Shown here piece after piece: positions 42,983-51,330 of a stretch of 64,000 nt of DNA. Below the pieces are notes generated by a model, which was not told where the DNA came from, made no database searches, and saw only the letters and a list, made by a program, of their open reading frames with translations. Positions within the stretch are counted from its first letter, which is position 1; the number at the start of each line of letters is the position of its first letter. The DNA is from Carbonatibacter sp965199245 (GTDB taxonomy: Bacteria > Pseudomonadota > Alphaproteobacteria > Kiloniellales > Kiloniellaceae): positions 186,001 to 250,000 of the forward strand of contig CBDAQP010000002.1 in NCBI GenBank assembly GCA_965199245.1, read 5' to 3'. The position numbers and the translations under genes were made by a program.

Positions 42983-44110
42983 TTAATTGTTGGCGACTTG
43001 ATAGGGGTCAGCAGCATCGCGCAGGCCATCGCCCAGAATGGTAAAGGCCAAAACGGCAAGGACAACAAAACCGGCGGGAATAAAAAGCCAGGGGGCCTGT
43101 TCAATCGCGCGGACGTTTTGGGCATCCTGGAGCAAAATTCCCCACGACACCGACGGCGGGCGCAGGCCGAGGCCAATAAAGCTGAGGGCCGTTTCGCTGA
43201 GGATCACATAGGGAAAGGAAATGACAAGATCAACAATGATATAGCTGGTAAAGGAGGGGAGCATATGGCGCGAAATAATGCGCGCAGGGGAAGACCCGGA
43301 CAATTCGGCGGCGAGGACATAGTCTTCGTGGCGTTGGGACAGCAAATGCCCCCGAATGCGCCGTGCCAGGGTCGTCCAGCCCAATAAACCAAAAATGACC
43401 GTCATGGCAAAATAGACCTGAATATTCGTCCATTCAGACGGAAAGGCGGCTGAAATCGCCATATAAAGGGGGATGGCGGGAATGACGCGGATAATTTCCG
43501 ACCCGCGTTGGATGCCGTAATCTGTCCAGCCGCCGTAATATCCCGCCAGACCCCCGAAAAACAGGGCGAGGACAAAGGACAGCAGCACACCGATAAAACC
43601 GACAGAAAGCGAGGTGCGCGAGGCATAGAGAACACGGGAAAAAACATCACGGCCCAGATCATCCGTCCCGAACAGGTGAATTTTCGCCTTGGGATCGTCG
43701 AGGGCAAAGAGGCGCAGATTCGAAGTAAACAGACCCAAAAAATCATAGGTTTCACCTGTTGCGGTGAAAAAGGTCAGATAAATCCGCTTGTCCGGGTCGG
43801 GTTTTGCAATGAGACGTAGGGTCACAGGGTCGCGTTTTGTGCTGATTCCATGGACAAAGGGGCGTAGAGAAAAGCCATTGTGATCGACAAAGCGGGGCAG
43901 TTGCGGGGAGGAATAGACCTGTTGACTGTCGCGCGTTGTCGGGCCATAGGGGGCAAAAAATTCTGCAAAAATACCCGTCACCATCATCCCCGACAGCACC
44001 AACGCCCCGACCATTGCCGCCCGATGGCGGCGAAAACGCCACCAGATCAAATACCATTGTGAGGCGGTGTAGTATTTAACGGCGTCTTGTTGTGCGGTTT
44101 GTGTTGTCAT
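42983..44110 (-). CDS. oligopeptide-type ABC transporter permease, OppC/DppC type
   Basis: The 375-residue permease has a first helix at about residues 32-50 and a periplasmic stretch of about 110 residues (VDHNGFSLRPFVHGISTKRD and on). The conserved entry LFGTDDLGRDVFSRVLYASR and five further helices with the loop AAELSGSSPARIISRHMLPS follow. The long loop resembles the YejE/OppC group rather than short DppC proteins. Twelve bases separate it from the OppD-type gene. Confidence 0.93.
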   Translation of the reverse strand: MTTQTAQQDAVKYYTASQWYLIWWRFRRHRAAMVGALVLSGMMVTGIFAEFFAPYGPTTRDSQQVYSSPQLPRFVDHNGFSLRPFVHGISTKRDPVTLRLIAKPDPDKRIYLTFFTATGETYDFLGLFTSNLRLFALDDPKAKIHLFGTDDLGRDVFSRVLYASRTSLSVGFIGVLLSFVLALFFGGLAGYYGGWTDYGIQRGSEIIRVIPAIPLYMAISAAFPSEWTNIQVYFAMTVIFGLLGWTTLARRIRGHLLSQRHEDYVLAAELSGSSPARIISRHMLPSFTSYIIVDLVISFPYVILSETALSFIGLGLRPPSVSWGILLQDAQNVRAIEQAPWLFIPAGFVVLAVLAFTILGDGLRDAADPYQVANN

Positions 44111-44115
44111 GTCCT

Positions 44116-45114
44116 TCAGATCCCTCCGCGCAAGCGAATGCGCGGATCAAAAAGAGCGAGGAGCAAATCAGAGACAAAATTCATGACAACGATGAAAAAG
44201 GTCAGCATGAGCAAAATGGCTCCCGCAACATTCATATCAAGGTCAAGGTAGGACATGATGAGCAGTTCGCCCAGTTCGGGCAGGCTGAGCACCAGGGCGA
44301 CAATGGGCAGTTCGGAAAAAATCCGGCTGACATCAAATCCCACAGTTGAAATGACCGGATTAACCGCAAGCCGTGCGGGATATTTTATCAGCAGGCGTTT
44401 TTCGGGAATCCCGCGCGCCCGCGCGGCTGTGACAGAGAGCTTGTTCAGTTCATCCAGCATGGTCGAACGCACAGTTTGTAATTGCAGGGCGGTTGCCGAC
44501 CACGCCAGCACTGCCGCCGGGATAAGCAGGTGTGTCAAAAGATCAAGTACCTTGCCCCAGCTCCACGGCTGTTCGGCGTACTCTTTGGAAAAAAGCCCCC
44601 CGACAGAGCCATCAAAAATAGTGACTGAAACATAAAGCATAATCAAAGCCAGAAAAAAATTGGGCAGAGCCAGCCCCAGATAGGACAAAATCGTCAGAGA
44701 ATAGTCAGCCAGAGAATGACGCCTGATTGCCGCATAGATGGCAATGGGAATGGCGAGCAGATAGGTCAAGATCAATGTGGAATAAAGAATACTCAGGGTC
44801 AGCCACAGCCGATCACCGATCATATCGTTGACAGAGGTTTCATAGGCAAAGGCCTGACCGAAATCAAAATCCGTGATAATATTGCCCACCCAGTCCAGAT
44901 AACGCTCCGGGGCGGGTCTGTTCAGCCCCAGCTTGATCCGCACGTTTTCAATATCGGCATCGGTGACGATCATCCCAGACCCTGAGGCCTTGCGAAACAT
45001 ATAGCGTTCCGCATAATCCCCGGGAGGCAGTTCCATAATGGCAAAAACCATCACAGAGACCGCTAACATGGTCAAAATCATCCCCGTGATGCGTTGAGCC
45101 ACAAAAAACAGCAC
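44116..45114 (-). CDS. oligopeptide-type ABC transporter permease, OppB/DppB type
   Basis: The 332-residue permease starts with a membrane helix (RITGMILTMLAVSVMVFAI) and the family motif RPAPERYLDWVGNIITDFDFG. Five more helices and the EAA-like loop TAARARGIPEKRLLIKYPAR follow. Five bases separate it from the OppC-type gene. The gap before it (45115-45225) contains no gene. Confidence 0.93.
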   Translation of the reverse strand: MLFFVAQRITGMILTMLAVSVMVFAIMELPPGDYAERYMFRKASGSGMIVTDADIENVRIKLGLNRPAPERYLDWVGNIITDFDFGQAFAYETSVNDMIGDRLWLTLSILYSTLILTYLLAIPIAIYAAIRRHSLADYSLTILSYLGLALPNFFLALIMLYVSVTIFDGSVGGLFSKEYAEQPWSWGKVLDLLTHLLIPAAVLAWSATALQLQTVRSTMLDELNKLSVTAARARGIPEKRLLIKYPARLAVNPVISTVGFDVSRIFSELPIVALVLSLPELGELLIMSYLDLDMNVAGAILLMLTFFIVVMNFVSDLLLALFDPRIRLRGGI

Positions 45115-45225
45115 GTTGTTTTTTTCCTTTGAACAGCGATGCCGGGTGAACAGGGATGCGGGGAACTGTTACAGTTCCCGGCACAGATCACATGGGATCA
45201 GCGGCCAGAGACCACTCCTGACGTG

Positions 45226-47244
45226 TCACTCCTGAATATACCACTGTGTCGCCCGGAAGGGGTAGGTGCGATAGTAATCGTAGGAGGCAACGCTAAAGGT
45301 CGGAATGTTTTTGATCCGGTTGTGTTTAATCACGGGTGCGGAAACATTACCAATCACACCCATACGAATAAAGTTTTTGGTGTAGATTTCGGCAATTTTG
45401 CGACCGATCCTTGCTCCCTCTGCGGAGCCGGGAGCCTGTTGCAGGAATTGCGTTCCCAAATCCCACAGCTTTTTAATGTCCGCAGGGGGTTCAACACCTT
45501 CTGCGCCGTTGCTTTGTTTCCACTGCGCCCAGCCAAATCCGGTGACGGGCTCAAAATAGGTGCCAAAGGGTGGCACAATATAGGTGTTGTCCTGTGACAC
45601 AGAAACATAAGGGATGGAGGCCCCGTTCCACGCCGCAATATCCAGCCCGTCTTTACTGCCCAGCTCCCGATATTCGTCAGAGGTGACTTCGCGCAGGTCA
45701 ACCCGCACACCGATGTCTTTCCAGTAGCCAGCGGCCAGCTCGTGGAGGCGCACGGGGGAGCCTTGGTTGGAATAGAGCAAGCGGACGATCATTGTGTCCC
45801 CGTTTTTCAGGTCACGCAATCCGTCACCATTGCGATCGACCAAACCCAGATCATCCAGAATGGCGGCGGCTTTTTTCGGGTTGTAGTCGGTGGCGTATTT
45901 GCTTAAACCCTCGTCGATAAAATCAACGGTGAGCGGTTCAAACAGTGTCCCCGCCATGGGTTCGCCTTGACCGAGGTAAACCAGTTCGTTGATTTCTTCG
46001 CGATTGAGGGCGAGGGACATGGCTTCTGAAAAGCGGGGATTGGCGAAAAACGCGCGCTTGTTTTTGTCCCCGACCGTGGTGTTAAAAGAATAATAACTTC
46101 CCGTTCCCAAACCGGATGACAGTTCGACCCGATAGTTGCCGTTGCCTTCGTTTTCTTTGAAGTAGGTAAAATCTTCAAGGAACAACGACTGTGTTTTGTA
46201 GTCAACTTCACCACTGGCAATTTTCAGATTGCGGACTTCCTTGTCGGCAATATAGCGTTCGTCAATGAAGTCGATATAGGGGAGCTGATTGCCCGCAGAA
46301 TCAATCTGGAAAAAGTACGGGTTGGCTTTGAGCTTGCGGCCCTTGGAGGTTTCTTCAATCACAATGTGGGATTCCAGGGTCGGGACAACGATGGTATCTG
46401 TGCCTTTCAGGAGGGGGGAGGGGACATCTTTCCAGTCAGAGCCACCGTAGTAGTTATTGACCAGATCACCCCAGTTTTCAAACCCGCGTTCCTGTGCCAG
46501 CTTGCCCGCATCCGGGTTATAGGTTCCGTGCATTTTTTCAAAAAAATGACGTGGCTGGAACGGTTGTTCGTAGCTGGTGGCGAGTTTAATCACCATCGTC
46601 GGGTTTGGAACCGGAAAATTGAAAACAACGGTTGTTTTATCCGGTGTGTCGATGGTCATGGGCGTCCCGTCAAAGAGCCACGAGGTCGCGGTTTTGGGAA
46701 AAATATTCTTGTTGAGGATCAGATCATTGTACCAAAAGGCAATATCTGCGGAGGTAAAGGGTTCCCCGTCAGACCATCTGTGACCTTTGCGGAGCTTGAC
46801 AGTGAGTTTTGTAAAGTCACTGTTGTATTCCCAGGATTTCGCCACATTGGGGACGATGGTTTTCAGATCATCGGAGTAGCGGAAAAGGTTGACGTGACGG
46901 ATGGAGAGCAGATCCGAGGTGGCCGCCTCGGTCGCATTAGACAGCCCGCGCAGGGTTCCACCGTATTGTCCGCAATCGTCGTAAGGCAGAACAACCAGGG
47001 CATCTTCGGGAATGCGTTTTGCCGCCGGCGGCAGGTTATCGCCTGCGAACAGGGGGTTTCCTGTGATTTCCACGGTTTTGTAGTCTGTCAGGTCAAGCTG
47101 TTGTGGAAAGGTCGTCTTGACACCCATCGGGTCGGCAACCGTGGGACAGCTTGCGGCAGAGGCCAGTGGTGTCAAGCTCAAGGCCAGCCCAAGGGCCTGA
47201 ACCCCGCCGAGCAGGCGGGCGGTCATGAGGGGAAAGGTCTTCAT
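45226..47244 (-). CDS. ABC transporter substrate-binding protein, family 5
   Basis: The 672-residue periplasmic protein is a family 5 (oligopeptide/dipeptide/nickel type) binder. A signal peptide ends near ASA (about residue 31). The hallmark stretch KLTVKLRKGHRWSDGEPFTS is followed by ADIAFWYNDLI. The length is well above the usual 500-550, closer to the larger YejA-like group. The start at 47244 has AAGGAG nine bases upstream; an ATG only three codons earlier sits directly against that site and is unlikely. The ligand is unknown, but the hydrolase encoded upstream suggests it may be an ester of a sulfate or phosphonate. Confidence 0.9.
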   Translation of the reverse strand: MKTFPLMTARLLGGVQALGLALSLTPLASAASCPTVADPMGVKTTFPQQLDLTDYKTVEITGNPLFAGDNLPPAAKRIPEDALVVLPYDDCGQYGGTLRGLSNATEAATSDLLSIRHVNLFRYSDDLKTIVPNVAKSWEYNSDFTKLTVKLRKGHRWSDGEPFTSADIAFWYNDLILNKNIFPKTATSWLFDGTPMTIDTPDKTTVVFNFPVPNPTMVIKLATSYEQPFQPRHFFEKMHGTYNPDAGKLAQERGFENWGDLVNNYYGGSDWKDVPSPLLKGTDTIVVPTLESHIVIEETSKGRKLKANPYFFQIDSAGNQLPYIDFIDERYIADKEVRNLKIASGEVDYKTQSLFLEDFTYFKENEGNGNYRVELSSGLGTGSYYSFNTTVGDKNKRAFFANPRFSEAMSLALNREEINELVYLGQGEPMAGTLFEPLTVDFIDEGLSKYATDYNPKKAAAILDDLGLVDRNGDGLRDLKNGDTMIVRLLYSNQGSPVRLHELAAGYWKDIGVRVDLREVTSDEYRELGSKDGLDIAAWNGASIPYVSVSQDNTYIVPPFGTYFEPVTGFGWAQWKQSNGAEGVEPPADIKKLWDLGTQFLQQAPGSAEGARIGRKIAEIYTKNFIRMGVIGNVSAPVIKHNRIKNIPTFSVASYDYYRTYPFRATQWYIQE

Positions 47245-47306
47245 CGCGAACATCTCCTTAAAAGTTTCGCAAGGGTGGGGGGAAGGATTAGGGGGAGGGG
47301 GAAGGA

Positions 47307-48875
47307 TTAGCGTGTTCCAATACACAGGCCCCCGGGAGTGGCAACCATGAGATCAAGCGCACCATATTCGTTTGTCATCCGCCAGCTCAGCAGTCGTTGG
47401 GTATAGTCCAGCAAAACCGGATGATAGTGAGGATTCTTCGCCAGATTGTTCAATTCTCCCGGATCCGCCTTCATGTCAAAAAGCAGGGGAGGAAGTGCGG
47501 CGAAATGAACGAGTTTATAGTGGTCATCGCGCAGGATGGAGAGGTTGCAACGATCCGAATGCAGGCCAAAGTGATCTTCGGCGGTGCGGTCTGCGACATT
47601 GCGAAAATCATAGTGATGACAAACAAAATCGCGCCAGTTCTCCGGCACGTCCCCGCGCAAGAAAGGCAGGAGTGAGTGCCCGTCGCATTGGTGGGGAATG
47701 GCAAGGCCGTTGATGTCCAAAATTGTTGGGAGCAGATCAATAGACTCGCTGAACGACTCAACGCGCCGATTGCACGCAAAACCCTTTGGCCCCTTGATAA
47801 TCAGCGGAATATGGTAAGAGGCGTCAAAATATGTCCCCTTGCCCAACATGTGATGGTCGCCCATCTGCTCCCCGTGGTCAGAGGTAAAGATAATCATCGT
47901 CTGGTCATAAAGATTTTGATCTTTGAGCTGTTGAATCAGACGACCGACCTGGTGGTCAACTTCGCTCATCAGGCCATAGTAGGTGGCGCGAATATTGCGA
48001 ATATCTTCATCATCCAGCTGGGCTACGGGGCGGTCAGCGGGGTCGTTGTCTTCTTCGCCGATGCCTTTGAGAAACGCAGACAGTTTCCATTTTTTTAACA
48101 GAAAATCGGCGAAGGGGTGGCTGGCGGCCTCTGTCGCCGGGTCTGTTGCCCGGATCCGCGCAGGAATGGCATGGGAATCACGATAGAGGCCGTGATAAGG
48201 CGCGGGCGCGACAAAGGGCGGGTGCGGTTTGATAAAATTGGCCTGAATGAAAAAAGCTGCGCCCTCTGTCATGTCGAGGTGATCCAGAACCCTGTCTGTC
48301 AGCCAGGCAGTGTCGCTGTCTTCGGCTTTGTAAACCGCAGGCTGTGAACTCAGGCCCTCTTCTGCCCCGGAACAATCAGGCCGATAGATGTCATAACCTG
48401 CGCGGCGGACGTGATAGCCTTTGCGCTTGAGCGCAGAGAGCCAGGGTTTGTTGTCTTCGACCAACCCGGCCCCGACGGTAAAGCCGGGCAGGACACCTTC
48501 GTAACTTTTCAGAGCCGGGTCGGCAGGGGCGCGCTCACGCGGGTCGGGTGTAATGTCGGTATAACCGAACATGACAGGATCAAAGCCACCCTTGCGCAAC
48601 TCCAGGGCCATATTGGTCAAGTCGCGATTGAGCGGCGTTCCATTTGTAATCATGCGGTGATTTTGGGGATAAACCCCGGTCAAAAAGGTCGCGCGTGACG
48701 GCCCACAGGGAACGGAACAGCTATAATGCCGCTTAAAGAGAACGCCATCACGGGCCAGGGAATCAATATGCGGAGTCTTGACAACAGGATGACCGACACA
48801 ACCCAGACTATCCCCGCGCCATTGATCGGCGACAATCATCAAAATCCGCTGCACGCACCCATCCCTTTCCCGCAT
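47307..48875 (-). CDS. sulfatase / phosphonate-monoester-hydrolase family enzyme
   Basis: The 522-residue cytoplasmic-looking hydrolase has the formylglycine motif CGPSR with Cys57 as the residue to be modified, inside CSVPCGPSRATFLTG. The metal-binding sites are VADQWRGD (Asp17) near the start and FTSDHGEQMGDHHMLGKGTY in the second half. The VPCGPSR version and the absence of a signal peptide fit the phosphonate monoester hydrolase/arylsulfatase group of Rhizobiales and relatives rather than secreted sulfatases. It heads the ABC operon. A GTG at 48854, with AAAGGG eight bases upstream, is an alternative start that would shorten the protein by seven residues. Confidence 0.88.
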   Translation of the reverse strand: MRERDGCVQRILMIVADQWRGDSLGCVGHPVVKTPHIDSLARDGVLFKRHYSCSVPCGPSRATFLTGVYPQNHRMITNGTPLNRDLTNMALELRKGGFDPVMFGYTDITPDPRERAPADPALKSYEGVLPGFTVGAGLVEDNKPWLSALKRKGYHVRRAGYDIYRPDCSGAEEGLSSQPAVYKAEDSDTAWLTDRVLDHLDMTEGAAFFIQANFIKPHPPFVAPAPYHGLYRDSHAIPARIRATDPATEAASHPFADFLLKKWKLSAFLKGIGEEDNDPADRPVAQLDDEDIRNIRATYYGLMSEVDHQVGRLIQQLKDQNLYDQTMIIFTSDHGEQMGDHHMLGKGTYFDASYHIPLIIKGPKGFACNRRVESFSESIDLLPTILDINGLAIPHQCDGHSLLPFLRGDVPENWRDFVCHHYDFRNVADRTAEDHFGLHSDRCNLSILRDDHYKLVHFAALPPLLFDMKADPGELNNLAKNPHYHPVLLDYTQRLLSWRMTNEYGALDLMVATPGGLCIGTR

Positions 48876-48986
48876 TCCAAGAGAAAAAAAACTTGCGGAA
48901 CTTATAGAGGATGCAGATGGCTTTGTATTTTAAACTTTTGTTAAGTTTATAATCCGGCCACAGTCGCTCCTGGCCTTGACAGGGCT

Positions 48987-49008
48987 TTCTGTCCTCTACC
49001 GGACAGAA
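48987..49008. repeat. short perfect hairpin in the gap before the Sel1 gene
   Basis: TTCTGTCC and GGACAGAA flank a six-base loop. It lies in the 48876-49132 gap, between the start of the hydrolase gene and the end of the Sel1-repeat gene (both on the minus strand). It could be the terminator of the latter but has no T-run. The gap also has an AT-rich stretch at about 48920-48955 that probably holds the hydrolase-operon promoter. Confidence 0.4.
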
Positions 49009-49132
49009 TAAAGGGCAGGGGGTTTGAAACCGCCGGATTCAGGCTGATCAATACGCGCCTCAAGATGGCTCAGGTGCCTCTCAAACCTTTGTGTCTCTAT
49101 CTTCGACCCATTGTTCGGAGCCAGGCCCTTGC

Positions 49133-50389
49133 TCACTGCGTTGTAAGATTGGCAGATATTCGCCCGAGGTTGTTTTGCGCGTCCGCGTCCCCCTGTTGAG
49201 CGGCTTTTTCGAACCACTCTGCGGCCTTCTTGTCGCTCTGTTCCACACCCTGTCCGGTGTCGTACATGAGACCGAGGTTGTTCTGCGCCTTTGCGTCCCC
49301 CTGCTGAGCTGCCTTTGCGAACAACTCTGCGGCCTTCTTGTCGCTCTGTTCCACACCCTGTCCGGTGTCGTACATGAGACCGAGGTTGTTCTGCGCCTTT
49401 GCGTGCCCTTGTTGAGCGGCTTTTTCGAACCACTCTGCGGCCTTCTCATCGCTCTGTTCCACACCTTGTCCGGTGTCGTACATGAGACCGAGGTTGAACT
49501 GTGCCTGTGCGTGCCCCTGTTGAGCGGCTTTTTCGAACCACTCTGCGGCCTTCTTGTCGCTCTGTTCCACACCCTGTCCGGTGTCGTACATGAGACCGAG
49601 GTTGAACCGTGCCTGTGCATGCCCCTGTTGAGCGGCTTTTTCGAACCACTCTGCGGCCTGCTCGTCGCTCTGTTCCACGCCTTGTCCGGTATCGTACATG
49701 TTACCGAGATTGAACTGCGCGTCCGCGTGCCCCTGTTGAGCGGCTTTTTCGAACCACTCTGCGGCCTTCTTGTCGCTCTGTTCCACACCCTGTCCGGTGT
49801 CGTACATGAGACCGAGGTTGAACCGTGCCTGTGCATGCCCCTGTTGAGCGGCTTTTTCGAACCACTCTGCGGCCTGCTCGTCGCTCTGTTCCACGCCTTG
49901 TCCGGTATCGTACATGTTACCGAGATTGAACTGCGCGTCCGCGTGCCCCTGTTGAGCGGCTTTTTCGAACCACTCTGTGGCCTTCTCATCGCTCTGTTCC
50001 ACACCCTGTCCGGTGTCGTACATGAGACCGAGGTTGAACTGTGCCTGTGCGTGCCCCTGTTGAGCGGCTTTTTCGAACCACTCTGTGGCCTTCTCATCGC
50101 TCTGTTCCACACCCTGTCCGGTGTCGTACATGAGACCGAGGTTGAACTGTGCCTGTGCGTCCCCCTGTTGAGCGGCTTTTTCGAACCACTCTGCGGCCTT
50201 CTCATCGCTCTGTTCCACACCCTGTCCGGTGTCGTACATGAGACCGAGGTTGAACTGCGCGTCCGCGTGCCCCTGTTGAGCGGCCTTTTCGAACCACTCT
50301 GCGGCCTTCTCATCGCTCTGTTCCACGCCTTGTCCGGTATCGTACATGTTACCGAGATTGAACTGCGCCTGTGCGTCCTTAAGTTCCAT
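49133..50389 (-). CDS. Sel1-repeat protein with 11 near-identical repeats
   Basis: The 418-residue protein consists of eleven full 36-residue Sel1/TPR-like repeats plus a partial one. The unit contains AQAQFNLGLMYDTGQGVEQS and DEKAAEWFEKAAQQGH. There is no signal peptide, so it is probably cytoplasmic and mediates protein-protein contacts. The repeats match a 108-bp DNA period and differ at only a few positions, which implies recent expansion. Repeats 5-6 and 7-8 are identical at the protein level. The start at 50389 has GGAGG nine bases upstream. The high identity leaves long open frames on both strands, but only this frame gives a known fold. Copy number may vary between strains or be misassembled. 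Confidence 0.88.
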   Translation of the reverse strand: MELKDAQAQFNLGNMYDTGQGVEQSDEKAAEWFEKAAQQGHADAQFNLGLMYDTGQGVEQSDEKAAEWFEKAAQQGDAQAQFNLGLMYDTGQGVEQSDEKATEWFEKAAQQGHAQAQFNLGLMYDTGQGVEQSDEKATEWFEKAAQQGHADAQFNLGNMYDTGQGVEQSDEQAAEWFEKAAQQGHAQARFNLGLMYDTGQGVEQSDKKAAEWFEKAAQQGHADAQFNLGNMYDTGQGVEQSDEQAAEWFEKAAQQGHAQARFNLGLMYDTGQGVEQSDKKAAEWFEKAAQQGHAQAQFNLGLMYDTGQGVEQSDEKAAEWFEKAAQQGHAKAQNNLGLMYDTGQGVEQSDKKAAELFAKAAQQGDAKAQNNLGLMYDTGQGVEQSDKKAAEWFEKAAQQGDADAQNNLGRISANLTTQ

Positions 50390-50469
50390 AATCACTGTCC
50401 TCCCCGATTTTTCGTGATTCTGGCAGAGAGTCTATCGGTCAGGTCTGGATTCTTGCAAGACCCGTGACC

Positions 50470-50762
50470 CATCCCCCGGCCCTTGAGGCTGGCGAGCTGT
50501 TGGGCCATGCGCTCAAAGTCCGCCCGCTCAAAGCCCGGCCCATAGAAGGTCTCGCACCCGCAATAGAATTAGGGCGGGTCGGGATAAAAGAGGGTCTCCG
50601 GCCTGTCATAGCGGGTGATAAAGTCGCCGCAGGGCAAGCACTCGATGACCACACCTGCCATCCGCTCGCGGAGGTCTTCAAACAGGGGGGGGGCGAGTTT
50701 GTTGACGGCCCGATCTGGCGGGGGCGACCGAGAAATTCTTCCCCGATAACTTGCCGCCAAAG
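50470..50762 (-). pseudogene. decayed phage-type DNA adenine methyltransferase (Dam/D12 class)
   Basis: On the minus strand, one frame reads NAFGGKLSGKNFSVAPAR. A second reads VNKLAPPLFEDLRERMAGVV and IECLPCGDFITRYDRPETLF, leading to YPDPP. The catalytic DPPY motif is broken because the Tyr codon is TAA (50569-50571). The same frame continues as CGCETFYGPGFERADFERMA and QQLASLKGR, after which similarity stops. This is the middle of a D12-class N6-adenine methyltransferase. A run of nine G (plus strand, 50685-50693) lies within it. The N- and C-terminal parts are missing. It is likely a prophage remnant. Confidence 0.75.
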
Positions 50763-50891
50763 GCGTTTATGAAACATGACCGGAGGGTATGGAACCGGAA
50801 GAATTAACCACTTATGAGGGGATAGATGTTAAACATTGTTTGATGGTTGATTCGCGACAAACATTGATTGGTTTTGTTTGGCTCCGTTTTC

Positions 50892-51299
50892 TCATGCCGT
50901 TCGGTTCTGCCACAGTTCCTGGATTTGTTGGGGGAGAGTTGTGGCGTCAAAGGGTTTGGGGATAACGCCCACTGCGCCCAATGCGATGAGGCGTTCGACC
51001 TCATCAGGCTGGCATTTCGCGGTGAGGAAAATAACAGGCAGGGTTCTTTTTCGTTCGGAGGATAGGGCTCGTATGTTTTGCAGGGTTTGCGGCCCGTCCA
51101 TGTAGGGCATCATGACATCTAGCAACACAAGATCGGGCAGGCTGTCGTCGTCCATGGTCGCCAGAGCATCAAGGGCGGCCTGCCCGCTGGCATAGCTGTT
51201 GACCGTAAATCCGCCCTGGGTTTCAAGAATGAGTGCCCCGATCATGCGCAGATCATTGTCATCATCAACGGTGAGGATTGTTGTGAGTGCTTTTGACAT
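50892..51299 (-). CDS. CheY-like single-domain response regulator
   Basis: The 135-residue receiver has the acidic pocket VDDDND (residues 11-16), phospho-accepting Asp61 in LVLLDVMMPYMDG, the Thr of IFLTAKC and the Lys of IPKPFD. There is no output domain, so it passes on the signal by phosphotransfer or by binding a partner. The start at 51299 has AAGGAA eight bases upstream; the frame is open further into the kinase gene but those codons lack homology. It is encoded 31 bases after the sensor kinase. Confidence 0.92.
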   Translation of the reverse strand: MSKALTTILTVDDDNDLRMIGALILETQGGFTVNSYASGQAALDALATMDDDSLPDLVLLDVMMPYMDGPQTLQNIRALSSERKRTLPVIFLTAKCQPDEVERLIALGAVGVIPKPFDATTLPQQIQELWQNRTA

Positions 51300-51330
51300 T
51301 GGCGTGGTTCCTTGGGAATGAAGGGCCTTT

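Noticed and set aside
49133..50389. 108-bp direct repeats considered as a CRISPR-like or satellite array
   Set aside because: There are no unique spacers; the repeats are contiguous and encode 36-residue Sel1 units.
49091..50467. Long open frame (458 codons) on the plus strand, and a 410-codon minus-strand frame, over the Sel1 array
   Set aside because: They are stop-free only because the 108-bp repeats keep every frame open. The Sel1 frame alone gives a known fold and has a ribosome site.
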